Positions 20,738-31,520 of a DNA stretch of 64,000 bases are shown piece after piece. Position 1 is the first letter of the stretch. Each line of letters opens with the position of its first letter. The DNA is from Ahaetulla prasina. Taxonomy: Eukaryota; Chordata; Lepidosauria; Squamata; Colubridae. The stretch is from positions 173,442,502 through 173,506,501 of the forward strand of contig NC_080541.1 in NCBI RefSeq assembly GCF_028640845.1. The letters are read 5' to 3'. The notes under the pieces were generated by a model that saw only the letters and a program-made list of their open reading frames with translations, was not told the DNA's origin and ran no database searches. The position numbers were made by a program, and so were the translations under genes.

Positions 20738-21486
20738 AAAAAAGCCACTAAAAAGCTCTCTCGGATGCCTTGTTTTGCTCCTTTCATCCAACGTTTCTGA
20801 AGGCAAGTCAGGGACTTCACTAGGATCTCTCTTTTTACTAATTACAATATCGGTAACCCAATTATAATGGGTTTTGTCAAGTAGGATATATGAAGGAGAG
20901 AATGCATGAGACAGTTGAGGACATCAAACAATCCACATGGAAGCTTGCAGAATGCCAAGACTGAAATGAACAAGGAGCCAGTATCATCCCATTAAAATTC
21001 ACATCTCTAGGTTTATTTAGTTAATAGCCTGGGATAAAAAAAAGTATTCCTTCCATCCTTATTGTACTCCTGATTTTTTTTACAACACTTTAATCCCTTT
21101 ATTCAGGGTGAAGACAGGGTGACTGAATGGAGCTGAGCATTACTGGCTGGATGCCCTTCCTGATGCCTGCACAGAATTCACAGCAGATATTTTCTCTCTG
21201 TGCCCTGATACAGAAACATTTGCCGCTGCCTAGAATTGAACTCTCCACCTTCTGAGACCGCTCTTATTCTGCTCCTGATTATCCAACAAAAACTCAGCAA
21301 TGCACCATATTTTCCATAACTGCAACAGGTGCTATGAAAACGACTGTTGTTTTTCAAAGGAAAATAATCAGGAGTGTTTCCATTGTTCCCTGACACTCAG
21401 GAGAAGTATGATGCCATCCACAAAATTATCAATTGCCTAAATATTTTTTAAAGTAGATATTGTCACCTGTATGTTCAGGGATAACC
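20738..21486. other. No gene seen
   Basis: 20919-20962 is an imperfect 44 bp repeat of 19051-19094. Otherwise there are no recognised features. Confidence 0.45.
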
Positions 21487-21494
21487 ATTTGAGG

Positions 21495-21667
21495 CAGTGG
21501 TGGGATTCAGCCGGTTCTGTCCAAATCACGTGAACTGGTAGTGGCGACTGTGGGAGGCTCCACCCACCTGCCCGGACGTAATGCATGACTACTGCACTGT
21601 GCAGAAGGCTGTGCGCATGTGGTCATATTTGCAAGCTGGTAGGGAAGGTAAGTGAATCCCACCTCTG
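21495..21667. mobile_element. hAT-type MITE, family G (short form)
   Basis: ATTTGAGG (21487-21494) and ATTTGAAG (21668-21675) flank CAGTGGTGGGATTCAGCCGG..GTGAATCCCACCTCTG. Confidence 0.88.
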
Positions 21668-21690
21668 ATTTGAAGGTTTCACTTTCTTCT

Positions 21691-21775
21691 ATGTGCACTG
21701 ATGATACTACCTAGTTTGGATAATGAAAGGTCTGCAAGAAAACAACCAACCTCAGAGAGTGCCAAGGACTTCTTA
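21691..21775 (+). repeat. Penelope-like pLTR fragment
   Basis: It contains ACCTAGTTTGGATAATGAAA and TCTGCAAG..CAACCTCAGAGAGTGCCAAG, the phrases typical of squamate Penelope-like LTR ends. Confidence 0.5.
21698..21732 (+). ncRNA. Candidate hammerhead ribozyme core
   Basis: CTGATGA (21698-21704), a stem II region ACTACC/GGATAAT with two mispairs, GAAA (21725-21728) and GGTC (21729-21732). The conserved core bases including GUC survive. The damaged stem makes activity doubtful. Confidence 0.4.
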
Positions 21776-23223
21776 GGGAAAGCCCTCCCTGTGGCATTTC
21801 TGTTACTTCCACCAACTGAAGAATAGGGGCAGATATAATGGAAGGCTACTAAACACAGCTTTCAGGTGAAAGGCTGGGAGCTGTGCAGAAAAGTGGGCAA
21901 AGCCGGGACAAAGACTTAATTTAATGTCACTTTAATTAAAAGTACGTAATCTTACCTGATGTGCATTGGCTTGATATGTATATTAATATCTTGCAGTTTG
22001 AGGAGACATTATGGAATTATTGTGGGAACCCTATTCTCGATTCTCAAAGATTGCATTGGATTTTGCTCCTCCATTGAGATTTAGGAGGGAGGTGAGAAAT
22101 TGTCAAAATTTTGAAATTCAGAGAATTGGAGGCTAGCATGTTGGGAATCGATGTTTCCGCTTTTCAACACAGTGAAAAGAAAAGAATCTATTTCTTTATG
22201 TGAAGCGCATGCTACCTCAGGTGATAGATTTTGATTAGATTCTCATTAGGTCTAGTTTTATAAATTGTGGGTGGGTGTGGGAGACCATAAGTGAACCCTC
22301 TTTTTTATCCTGTACCATAGTCAGATACAGAAGAGGTCATGGGAATTATAGGTTTTCCAAGAGCAAAACCTACGGCTGAGAAATTTCACATATTCTTGCT
22401 GCATTGAGCTCTTGGTTGTTCAGTAGAAGCAGCTGAAATGTCATAGCTGCCTTGCCCTGTAGTTTTGCAAACTGTCATAAATGATTTGTCAGCTCCAACA
22501 ATATTAGCATCTTCAAAAAGCTACATGTGATGCTAACAGCCTGTCTCTTTAATTTGCAAATCCACGATGAAGCTAGGTAACAAGCTTTCAACCAAAAAGG
22601 AACTGCCACTTTTGGGGGGAGAGCCCACTGATTTACAAAGGGCATCCTTCAATTATTTAAGGAGCAGTCAGCAGTGCCATAACTTTAAGTATGAATCAAG
22701 TGGCATGACTGAAAAATTTGTCACAGTGTGTTAGATCAATGGTAATTACCTCACTGACACGAGTACTATTATTATTTTACAGGGCTGCAAACAGGATCAT
22801 GGACGCAAGGAAACACAAACTGCAGTCTGATCAATACTCTCTGAAATATGACTCTCCACGGTCCAAAATGGAGTTTTCAAGCCAGGCACACCATTATAGG
22901 CTGATCTTTTCCTCTCTCCTTCTGCCTGAAAAGAATACCCTGAAGTAAAACACAGCAGCAATTGGTCAACTTGTTTCTGGCTTTAAATAGGACCAGAGTC
23001 ACTTATTCTTTTTAAGGACTTCTGGACCCATTAGAAGTCTGTAACAGTCAAACCCCCCCCACACCCCAAAGAAACAGGGGATGAACTTTCTGTTCTAGGT
23101 TTTACTTTTTTTCTATTAGGTAGTTTGTTGAGCAATATTGTGCCATTTTGACTTGTTCTGCTGTCCTAGGAAACGATCACCATTTATACCTCCATCTTCA
23201 GGATCTAATGATCCACAAGGTGC
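21776..23223. other. No gene seen; possible conserved noncoding block near 22490-22700
   Basis: No transposon recognised. The frame at 22718-22948 has no domain. 22490-22700 is repeat-free, with TTTAATTTGCAAATCC (octamer-like) motifs, and could be conserved. Confidence 0.3.
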
Positions 23224-23231
23224 CATTACCT

Positions 23232-23390
23232 CAGTAGTGGCTTCCACTCACTTTCGTTACCGGTTCAGGACTGTGAATGCGCACGGCACTTCTGCGCATG
23301 TGCAGAGTGTCCATGATTACTTCCAGGCGGGTTGGCGGAGCCACTACCAGTTTGCCAAAACCGAGGCGAACCAGTAGAAACCCACCACTG
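23232..23390. mobile_element. hAT-type MITE, family G (159 bp)
   Basis: A perfect 8 bp duplication CATTACCT lies at 23224-23231 and 23391-23398. Ends CAGTAGTGGCTTCCAC and AAACCCACCACTG. Confidence 0.93.
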
Positions 23391-23435
23391 CATTACCTGT
23401 CTAAAGTCACACTGATGTATATAGTGCTCTTTATA

Positions 23436-24053
23436 ACCGGCTGCGCGGGTTATTGAGGGAGCGGTTCGGAGCTCCCATGTAACACCTATCCTGCGCAGAC
23501 TGCACTGGCTGCCTGTTGTCTTCCGGGTATACTTCAAGGTGTTAGTTACTACCTCTAAAGCGCTTCATGGCTTAGGACCAGGATACCTACGGGACCGTCT
23601 ACTGCCAACGTCTATCTCCCAACGACCGGTGCGCTCTCACAGAGAGGGGCTCCTCAGGGTGCCGTCAGCCAAGCAATGTCGGCTGGCGGCCCCCAGGGGG
23701 AGGGCTTTCTCTGTGGGGGCTCCTACCCTATGGAATGAGCTTCCCCCTGGACAAATACCTGACCTTAGGACCTTCCGCCGCAAACTTAAAACCTACTTAT
23801 TTTGTCTTGCTGGACTCGCTTAAATTTTAAATTATCAAATTGATTTTATGGGTTTAACATTTTTTGTAAATTTTAGAGGGTAATATTTTATCTATAAGTA
23901 GCCATATCAAATAGGATTTTTTAAGGGTTGTTCTTAGTTTTGTATTGTTGTTTTTCCTGTATTTTATTCTTGGCCTGAGTCCTTCGGGAGAAGGGCGGTC
24001 TATAAATAAAAATATTCTATTCTATTCTATTCTATTCTATTTAACCCTCCCGT
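23436..24053 (+). pseudogene. L2-like LINE ORF2 C-terminus and 3' UTR, 5'-truncated
   Basis: A frame open from before 23539 to 23823 encodes the C-terminal tail of an L2-type ORF2: KALHGLGPGYLRDRL, SHREGLLRVPSAK, GRAFSVGAPTLWNELPPG and FRRKLKTYLFCLAGLA. The 3' UTR has CCTGAGTCCTTCGGGAGAAG, GGCGGTCTATAAATAAAAAT and an ATTCT tail (24010-24042). RT and endonuclease are absent. Confidence 0.82.
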
Positions 24054-25084
24054 GTCATATTTAACCTAAAATTTCAGACTCACTGTATTACAATGACTCA
24101 AGTTGGACACTACCTTGGTTCTCCTTATTTGCAATCTAGTACCCCCTCCCCTGGAAAACCAATTCACAGCTTGGGGTTACCAGACAGACAGATACAGGTA
24201 GACACATACATGCTAACCATTTTAATTGGACTTTGAAACGAGACATAGTCATTCAAGGAAGAAGGTGAGAAGATTCAGTTATAAAGAAAGTTCTCCAAGG
24301 TATATATTGCCTTGAGTTAGTCTCATGAACTACAAAGGTCCAGGTAGAAATAGGTTATTTTAAGCTGAAGTAGACTAGATCAACCACTGGTAATAAGAGA
24401 TAATATTGATGCCTTGCAGAATTGTGAGAGAATTACAGGAAGCAATTAGTGCCATCTGTTTTATTTTTGTAGTAATGTTAAAATTCTGTAGGGTTTTATG
24501 GTTTTAATTCAACTTGGGATCCCTGCTTTGGGATTATTATAAATATATGAGAAGCAGGCAATAAATAAAATATAAACATGTTAGTCACAGTGGTGACATT
24601 CTTTACTGGAAAAACCACATTGAATATCCTAAATTTCTTTCTCTAAGAAATGTCAAACTTTGTTTAGGTATTCCTCGCTTTATTGTCAGAATAACATATT
24701 TTTGTATTGTATTAAATAACAGTGATGATGATTTATGTTTTGCCTAAGGGAACTTGAAATTCTTACAGTTTTCATCCTGAAGAATTTTCAGAAATGCTTT
24801 GTTTCTAAAATTAATTTATCTTATTTATAACAAAGCATTGTCTTCAGCATAACAGTTCATGGGATTCCTCACATTGTAACGTCAACATGATTTTTTATCT
24901 TATTGTTTATAATTCCGTTGCCTCACCAAGATTGCTATTAATTCCAGCTTTTTTTAAAAAAGAAAAATGACACACTATGAAGACTTTACAGTTACAGATG
25001 AAAAAATATCCATTAACTAATTTTAGTTACCTAACACACATTAAGTACTCAATTCAAATGTTAAGTATAATGGAATTACAACAG
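24054..25084. other. No gene seen
   Basis: AT-rich unique sequence; a possible conserved segment near 24840-24950 only by texture. Confidence 0.4.
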
Positions 25085-26130
25085 AATAACAGAGTAATGG
25101 ATCTTGAAGGTCTTCTTGTCCAACCTCCTGCTTAAGCAGGTGACACTATATGATTCCAGGCTGTCCAATGTCTTTTTACAAACCTCCAGTGATGGAGCAA
25201 CACAACTTCTGGAAGCAAGCCATTTGACTGATTAATTGTTCTCATTGTTAGGAAATTTCTCCTTAGTTTTGTTGGAAGAAAAATCCATCTGGTTCAGCTA
25301 CAAGCTGGGAGAAAGACACTGGAAACTTGGAGGCTGATCGGAAAGATGGTTTATTGATGAAGCAGTGGTGGTTCTGGGCAGCTGACAAAATGGAGTTGAG
25401 AGTGGGGTTTTTTTATATACCTTCTTTGGACTTTGTATTTGAGCTTCCTGCTCCTGTGCAAGAACATGTCCTTTAATATTCTATTGGCTGTTGTCAGATT
25501 CTTAAGGAATAATGTAGGGGTTATGTAGGGATCATAGCTGGCTCTATAGGCAAAAGAAGAAATGCAAATCCTAGGTATTTGTCTGAGCTAATTTTGTCAA
25601 CCTTTTGTTTGCTGCTTATCTGAGTTTCTATCTTGACCCAATCTTTCTAAATGGATTACCAAATATGCATTTCTAAAAGTTGGCCTCCTCAGTTTCTGCT
25701 TGGGGCTGGGAAACTGAATAGGCTGGCCCAATCTTTCTTAACGGGCACAAAATATCTGTCTTTGAGAACATGTTTCTTCATTTCTCCTTTAGGGAAATAT
25801 AATATTCTGCCTTTTTAATATTTCCCAAAACAATTCGTTCTTCTGGGGGATAGGTGCTGACTTTCTACAGTTCTATGTTGGATTTCTCTTTGATAAACTT
25901 CCATCAGTTACTTCTTGTCCTGCTCTCAGAAGCTTTGGAGAATAGCTTGATTCCTATCACCTCCTCTCTGTGAGTATTGAAACACTATTGTCATGTTATC
26001 CCAGTCCTTCTCTTCATTAGACTAGACACACCAGTTCCTGCAACCATTCATCCTATGTTTTAGCCTTTAGTCTCCTAATCATTTTTGTTGCTCTTCTCTG
26101 CACACTCTCTAGAGTCTTGCTATATCACCC
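25085..26130 (-). pseudogene. CR1 LINE 3' fragment, diverged, split by a solo LTR
   Basis: The reverse complement carries CR1 3' UTR and ORF2-end phrases (GGAGGTTGGACAAGAAGACC, a CTAAGGAGAAATTTCC block) at 25085-25269. It resumes at 25870-26130 with CR1 segments such as AGGAGACTAAAGGCTAAAAC and GAGAAGAGCAACAAAAATGA. The frames are broken. Confidence 0.75.
25270..25869 (-). mobile_element. Solo LTR, ERV-like (family M)
   Basis: Read on the minus strand it starts TGTAGAAAGTCAGCACC and ends GGATTTTTCTTCCAACA (TG..CA). The TATA box is GGTATATAAAAAAACCCC near 25412-25429, and AATAAACC, about 70 bp downstream, gives the poly(A) signal of R. The 4 bp flanks GTTT (25266-25269) and GTTC (25870-25873) suit a gammaretrovirus-like integrase. 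No internal viral genes are present. Confidence 0.75.
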
Positions 26131-26187
26131 TACTATTGATCTCCTTTGCCTAACAACTTGCAATATCAAGTAATGCTACTGTATATT

Positions 26188-26513
26188 AAAGGTAAATGTT
26201 CCCCTCGCACATACGTGCTAGTCGTTGCTGACTCTAGGGGGTGGTGCTCATCTCTGTTTCAAAGCCAAAGAGCCAGCGCTGTCCGAAGATGTCTCCGTGG
26301 TCATGTGGCCGGCATGACTCAATGCCAAAGGCGCACAGAATGCTGTTACCTTCCCACCAAAGGTGGTCCCTATTTTTTCTACTTGCATTTTTACGTGCTT
26401 TTGAAACTGCTAGGTTGGCAGAAGCTGGGACAAGTAACGGGAGCTCACCCCGTTACACAGCAGCACTAGGATTCGAACCGCCGAGCTGCCGACCTTTTGA
26501 TTGACAAGCTCAA
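26188..26513 (-). mobile_element. Sauria-type SINE
   Basis: The reverse complement carries the BovB-like tail (CGAGGGGAACATTTACCTTTA), the CCCCTAGAGTCAGCAACGAC block, GCCGGCCACATGACCACGGAG, and a partial tRNA head with GGTTCGAATCC. It overlaps spurious plus frames at 26146-26504. Confidence 0.9.
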
Positions 26514-26828
26514 TGTACTGCTAGCCATGTGTAGCCTTGACCTACATGCTTTGCTCTACAAAGTCATTCAGGGTGGTGGCCTTTAGTTCATCTAGAATTC
26601 ATTTAATTAAATGAACCTTATGTGTAAGAGATATGTCCCCACATGAGAATGTTATTCTGAACTGGGGTTGCTCATGATGAAATAAATTAAAGAGGATAAC
26701 TTTATTATTGTTATTACTGGTACATTTATTCACTTATATTCTATTCTAAGGGCTACCAACCAGCAGCTACTTTGTGAAGAAGACTAAACAATACTTTATT
26801 AAAAAAAGAAACCATACCATCATCCATT

Positions 26829-26935
26829 AAGACCCAGATTGTTGGGGGCAATATGCTGACTCTGTAAACCACTTACAGGGGACTGTAAAATACTATGAAG
26901 TGGTGTATAAGTCTAAGTGCTATTGCTATTTCTGT
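26829..26935 (+). mobile_element. SINE family 2, 5'-truncated
   Basis: GACCCAGATTGTTGGGGGCA, CTGTAAACCACTTACAGGGG and GTATAAGTCTAAGTGCTATTGC. Confidence 0.8.
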
Positions 26936-27065
26936 TACTTATTGGCCAAGAAAAAATAAAAATAAAATACCTTTTTACTAGATAACACAATTTGCAATAT
27001 CTAATGCAGGTCAAGCAAAGAGGAATATGGCAGGTTTTAGCTAAACAGAGGAATGGTACTTAGGC

Positions 27066-27600
27066 TGTTGTTCTGAGCTCTGAGCTTGGCAATTTGGTTG
27101 CAAACGTTTCGTCACCAAAAATTGATGAGGAGACCTCATCAATGTGCTTTGAATTGTGTCTGTCTGTCAGAACACTGGCCTTTAAATACCTTTTTATGTG
27201 ATGCAAATTAGTGTGGATGTTGTTTGTTCAGCTACTTCTGAGTCATGATCTGGTTTTGGATTTTTTTGATTGGCTGGTTGTTTTACTGAGACATGGTTCA
27301 ATTTCTTGTGAGTTGATAGGTTATGATTTTTGTTGTTGTGTAGTGGGATGCCTATCTGTTCATTTTAAATGCTAACTTTGGGATTGCAGTTGATGCAGTT
27401 CTTTCATTCTCAGCGATTGGTAGACTGGATTGATGTCAATATGTCTGTTTATTGACTTATTCTCTTTCTCTCCTTGATTTCACCTGGGTTACAACTGTGC
27501 TGTGGTCCTGGTTAGATCAAATTTGTGTGCTTCTGTATCTTTGTGGATGGACATGGGGGATACTGGGTCATGTCTTTTGATCAGGAATGGTACATTTTAT
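27066..27600 (-). mobile_element. Penelope-like element 3' fragment
   Basis: The right edge of the element on the minus strand contains GGTGACGAAACGTTTGCAAC (27097-27116) and a TGATGAGGTCTCCTCATCA hairpin (a hammerhead-like remnant with TTGATGA in place of CTGATGA). The GAGCTCAGAGCTC phrase follows. Upstream on the minus strand, IHKDTEAHKFDLTRTTAQL resembles the degraded end of the endonuclease frame. No intact ORF. Confidence 0.5.
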
Positions 27601-28901
27601 GAAGCAGCATGCACTAGGCCAACTGAAATTTCAGACTGTTGTTCAGACTTTTTTAAAAAGTTTAAATTTTGAAGTTTCTTTTCAATATGTTCATCCGAGC
27701 TGACATATAACTCAGCCAAGGCCAATCTTTCACTTAAAGATTTTGGATCATGAATCTTCAATTCGTTTGTGAATCTCTTACATTATTTAAATGCCAACAT
27801 GAATTGCATTCCAATCCCAATAAAATAAACAGTTTTATCCTCACCAAACTGTTAATGTTTTCCTTGCCCATGTGTAGAGGAATATTTTTTTTTAAAAAAA
27901 AAAAATCAGAACTGCCATCAATAATGGATTTTATTGCACCTATACCTGTCCTTTTTGTAGGTTTTGGAATACACAATGAGAAATCATGAAAAAGAAACAG
28001 ATTTATGCCACTGTGATATCTTGACTATCCTTTGTAGCTCTTGAGAAAGAAGAAATCATGGACTGGTGCTAAGAAAAATAGTTTACATTGTTCAACATAT
28101 TATGAGGTCAGAGACATTTTCTAATAAACTATCTTTTTTAAAAAAACAAAAAAACAAAAACCACTTTAACATTTGTACAAGGAAAAGCCGTAAAATATAT
28201 CTTCCAAATTTCTGATATAGTGAAGTTGATCCAAAACTTGATCATTACAGTATGCTACTGAGGAATTCTACAAAAATCATCAAGTGCAACTCATTCTTTC
28301 CTGTATTTTTAGATTCCACACTAGAGAAAACAGTAGAAAAAGAGGGATGCCAGCCATATTTGGATTCTGGAGATCATATGCTTTTGGGATGGAAGAGAAA
28401 GAAGGTAGAGGATGACAAATATCAGAAATGGAGGTGAATAGTTCATGAGTGACCATGTATTATTTTGGAAGCAGACACAAATTAGCTATAAAATCATGTT
28501 ACACCTTTAAGTGGTGACCTCATAATAAAAATGATAAATAGTCAGTAGCATATAACTGGATTCGTAAAAGAAATTTATTGGCCACTCTTGTGGTATAAAT
28601 ATATTGATATCAGGCCAGTGGGAAATAAAAAAACATCAGTAAATCATATTATATCTACAACCATACTAATAACATGAGCTGCTATAAGGTATAACCAATA
28701 TTTTTATACCTGCAGAAGCCCCTCTGGCAAGATATAGTCAGAAGGCATGAAAGCGGCATAAAGCTTGTTATTTCCCTCAGTTGGAGATGGCTTTACACAC
28801 CCCGTTTGATACGTTGTGCAGAGAGTCCTTTCCAGTGACTTATGTTTTCCTTTCTCCTTTTATGAACAGTGACTATTTTAGAAAAGCCTGATTACATATT
28901 A
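27601..28901. other. No gene seen
   Basis: AT-rich with A/T homopolymers (27888-27903, 28135-28160). The frames at 27750-27989 and 28252-28437 lack any recognised motif. Confidence 0.45.
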
Positions 28902-29277
28902 CCGTATATACTCGAGTATAAGCCGAGTTTTTCAGCACATTTTTTGTGCTGAAAAACGTCCCCTCGGCTTATACTCGGGTCTATACGGCTTATACTCGAG
29001 TTTTTTTTTTTAAAGTCCCTCGGCTTATATTCGAGTATATACGGCTTATACTCGAGTTTTTTTTCTTTTTCACATTTTACGGACTGAAGCCCTGCGGTGC
29101 AGTGAGAGGCGGGCGGGGAGCCGCCAGCCTTCTCAGCTGAGGGAGGAGGTTTCAACCGGTAGGTGCCTCATTTCCCACCCTCGGCTTATACTCCAGTCCC
29201 CAGTTTACCCCAGTTTTTGGGGTAAAATTGGGGACCTCGGCTTATACTCGGATCGGCTTATATTCGAGTATATACGG
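28902..29277. mobile_element. TA-flanked MITE with repeated inverted-repeat modules
   Basis: It starts CCGTATATACTCGAGTATAAG, ends CTTATATTCGAGTATATACGG, and is flanked by TA (28900-28901, 29278-29279). The CGGCTTATACTCGAG module recurs inside at least five times, and AAAAACGTCCCC is preceded by a TTTTTCAGCACA/TGTGCTGAAAAA hairpin. TA target and ends suggest a mariner-like origin. Confidence 0.85.
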
Positions 29278-29434
29278 TATTTGCTATCCTTACAAAATCA
29301 GTCTTTTCTAAGTCTCTTGCTTCTTGCCCCCAATACATGGGAACACTCTTGTTTAGATTCAGGTAGAAAGCCAGATTTAATTGGCAAGACAAAATTAGCA
29401 TTTTAGTGGATGTGAAGTGAATGGAAGGCTAGGC

Positions 29435-29564
29435 CAAGGGTCTGCAAACTTGGCTCTTTTAAGACTTGTGGACTTCAACTCCCAGAGTACCTCAGTCAGC
29501 TGGCTGAGGAACTCTGGGAGTTGAAGTCCACAAGTCTTAAAAGAGCCAAGTTTGCAGACCCCTG
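29435..29564. mobile_element. Palindromic hAT MITE, family H (130 bp)
   Basis: A perfect 8 bp duplication GGCTAGGC lies at 29427-29434 and 29565-29572. The two arms (CTTTTAAGACTTGTGGACTT and its complement) make a near-perfect 60 bp hairpin. Confidence 0.95.
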
Positions 29565-29889
29565 GGCTAGGCAAAAACTCCAGAATCATGATTCAAAGGT
29601 TGATGAGAAGTTTCCCTTCAGTGAGACTCCACTTTGAAATACACAGAAGTCAGAAGTGCACAGAAGGTCAGAAGTCCCCTTCACTTCTAAAACAAAACAA
29701 GGCAGCCATCCTGTTAGGTTTTCAGGCCTCACCTGGTAGTTCCAGCAGTTTCTTTTGGCTATTGGAACCATCAGACAAGGTTTCGTGGTGGCACAAGATG
29801 TCTAAGGAGGCAATACCCATCTTCACCGAGGCAAGCAATAGCCATCTTCACACATTTTTAATGAGTAAATTGTGTGCTTACTTTGTGAT

Positions 29890-30176
29890 CAGTGATGGGC
29901 TTCAAAATTTTTTACTACTGGTTCTGTGGGTGTGGCTTGGTGGGTGTGGCATGGCTTGGTGGGCATGGCAGGGGAAGGATACTGTAAAATCTCCATTCCC
30001 ACCCCACTCCAGGGGAAGGTTACTGCAAAATCCCCATTTCCTCCCAATCAGCTTGGGAGGCAGACAATAGATGGGGTGGGGCCAATCAGAATTTTTACTA
30101 CCGGTTCTCCAAACTACTCAAAATGTCCGCTACCGGTTCTCGAGAACTGGTCAGAACCTGCTGAAACCCACTTCTG
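29890..30176. mobile_element. hAT-type MITE, family G
   Basis: Starts CAGTGATGGGCTTCAAAAT and ends GAAACCCACTTCTG. GGTACTGGTTCTGTGGG and GGGGAAGGATACTGTAAAAT-type units are inside. The target duplication is no longer clear. Confidence 0.75.
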
Positions 30177-31003
30177 CTATGGACTTGTTACATCATTCGG
30201 CCACGATATAGCTTTATTAGACCTTATTGTGAATGAGATGATTACAGTTTTCTGGATTTCGACAACAAAGTAGAGAATGTTCCAAAAAGATAACGCTTTC
30301 AGCCATCAGCTTATTAGCCTGCATGATAATTGTTGAGAAATCTGGCAGCATACTTCAATTGTGGAAGGCTGACATATCATACTCTCACACTGTTCAGTTA
30401 TTACTTTCATAGGGCAACTATTTAAATGTGCTTCTTTCAGGAAACCTAATGATTCCTGACTGACTTCTAAAAATTTAGCAATGATACTTTTCCATTATTT
30501 TTTCTGGCTATAATTCTGCAGCTCTCTGTTTTACATTCTGATGCATTTATACTGATTCAACCATGTTCAGTTTCGTCTTTAAATGATTTTTAAAAAAAAG
30601 CTTTACATTTTTTTAAAGAAAAGCTACATGAAACCTATTTTACCCTAATTTTTTTAACCCTAAATTTAAATATATTTCTTGATCAAAATGACAGAAAACT
30701 ATGCAATTAACTGAAGAAGTACGTAAGACTGGGGCAGGAGAAGGATGGAGATTGAGTTTAATTTTCAGATTACATGTTCCTAAGCCCTTAACTAAATGGA
30801 GGATTGGAAGCCATGCTTGCTATTCTGCCATTTTAAAGGTAGGGGAAAAAGTATCCCCAACCAAAACTAGAAATGAAATATATGCAACATTTAAATATTA
30901 AATATTCTCAGGTTTGCCAAAATAATGTTAGCCAAAATTCTGAAAAAGAGATGCTGGAGAGAATGGTGGCACAGGGTAAAAGATAGTGGAATTACAAGTT
31001 ACA
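30177..31003. other. No gene seen
   Basis: Unique AT-rich sequence, no recognised element. Confidence 0.45.
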
Positions 31004-31120
31004 AATAGAATAGAATAGAATAGTATTTTTTATTGGCCAAGTGTGATTGGACACACAAGGAATTTGTCTTGGTGCATATGCTCTCATACATAAAAGAAAA
31101 GATACCTTCATATTAGTTTT
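31004..31120 (-). mobile_element. LINE 3' end (same family as 13686 and 54168)
   Basis: AGAAT tail repeats followed by TTTTTTATTGGCCAAGTGTG and CACAAGGAATTTGTCTTGGT, the exact reverse complement of the 3' UTR at 54620-54690. Confidence 0.85.
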
Positions 31121-31210
31121 GACCAATATTTTTGACCAATAGATACCTGCAGGTCTAGTTAACATACATGAAAGTGTGTAAGACACTTGTTTTAAAATTA
31201 TGTCATCTTA

Positions 31211-31520
31211 TACCGAGTGAGGGGACACGAAAGCTGACTATCCAGGTTCGAGACCCGAGCGCTGCGCAACGGGATGAGCTTCTGTTCCTATCCCAGTTCC
31301 TGCCCACCTAGCAGTTTGAAAGCATGTAAATGCAAGTAGATAAATAGGTACCACTTCAGTGGGAAGGTAACAGTGTTGCATGTGCTTTTGGCATATAACC
31401 ATGCTGGCCACATGACATGGAAAATGTCTTCGGACAATGCTGAGTCCCTCGGCCAAAAAATGGAAATGACCATTGTGCCCTAGAATTGGACACAACTGGA
31501 CAGGGAAATGTTTACTTTTT
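31211..31520 (+). mobile_element. Sauria-type SINE, diverged subfamily
   Basis: GGTTCGAGACCCGAGCGCTG (B box), GTAAATGCAAGTAGATAAAT, TAACAGTGTTGCATGTGC and a GGACACAACTGGACAGGGAA 3' segment that differs from the other copies. Confidence 0.8.
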
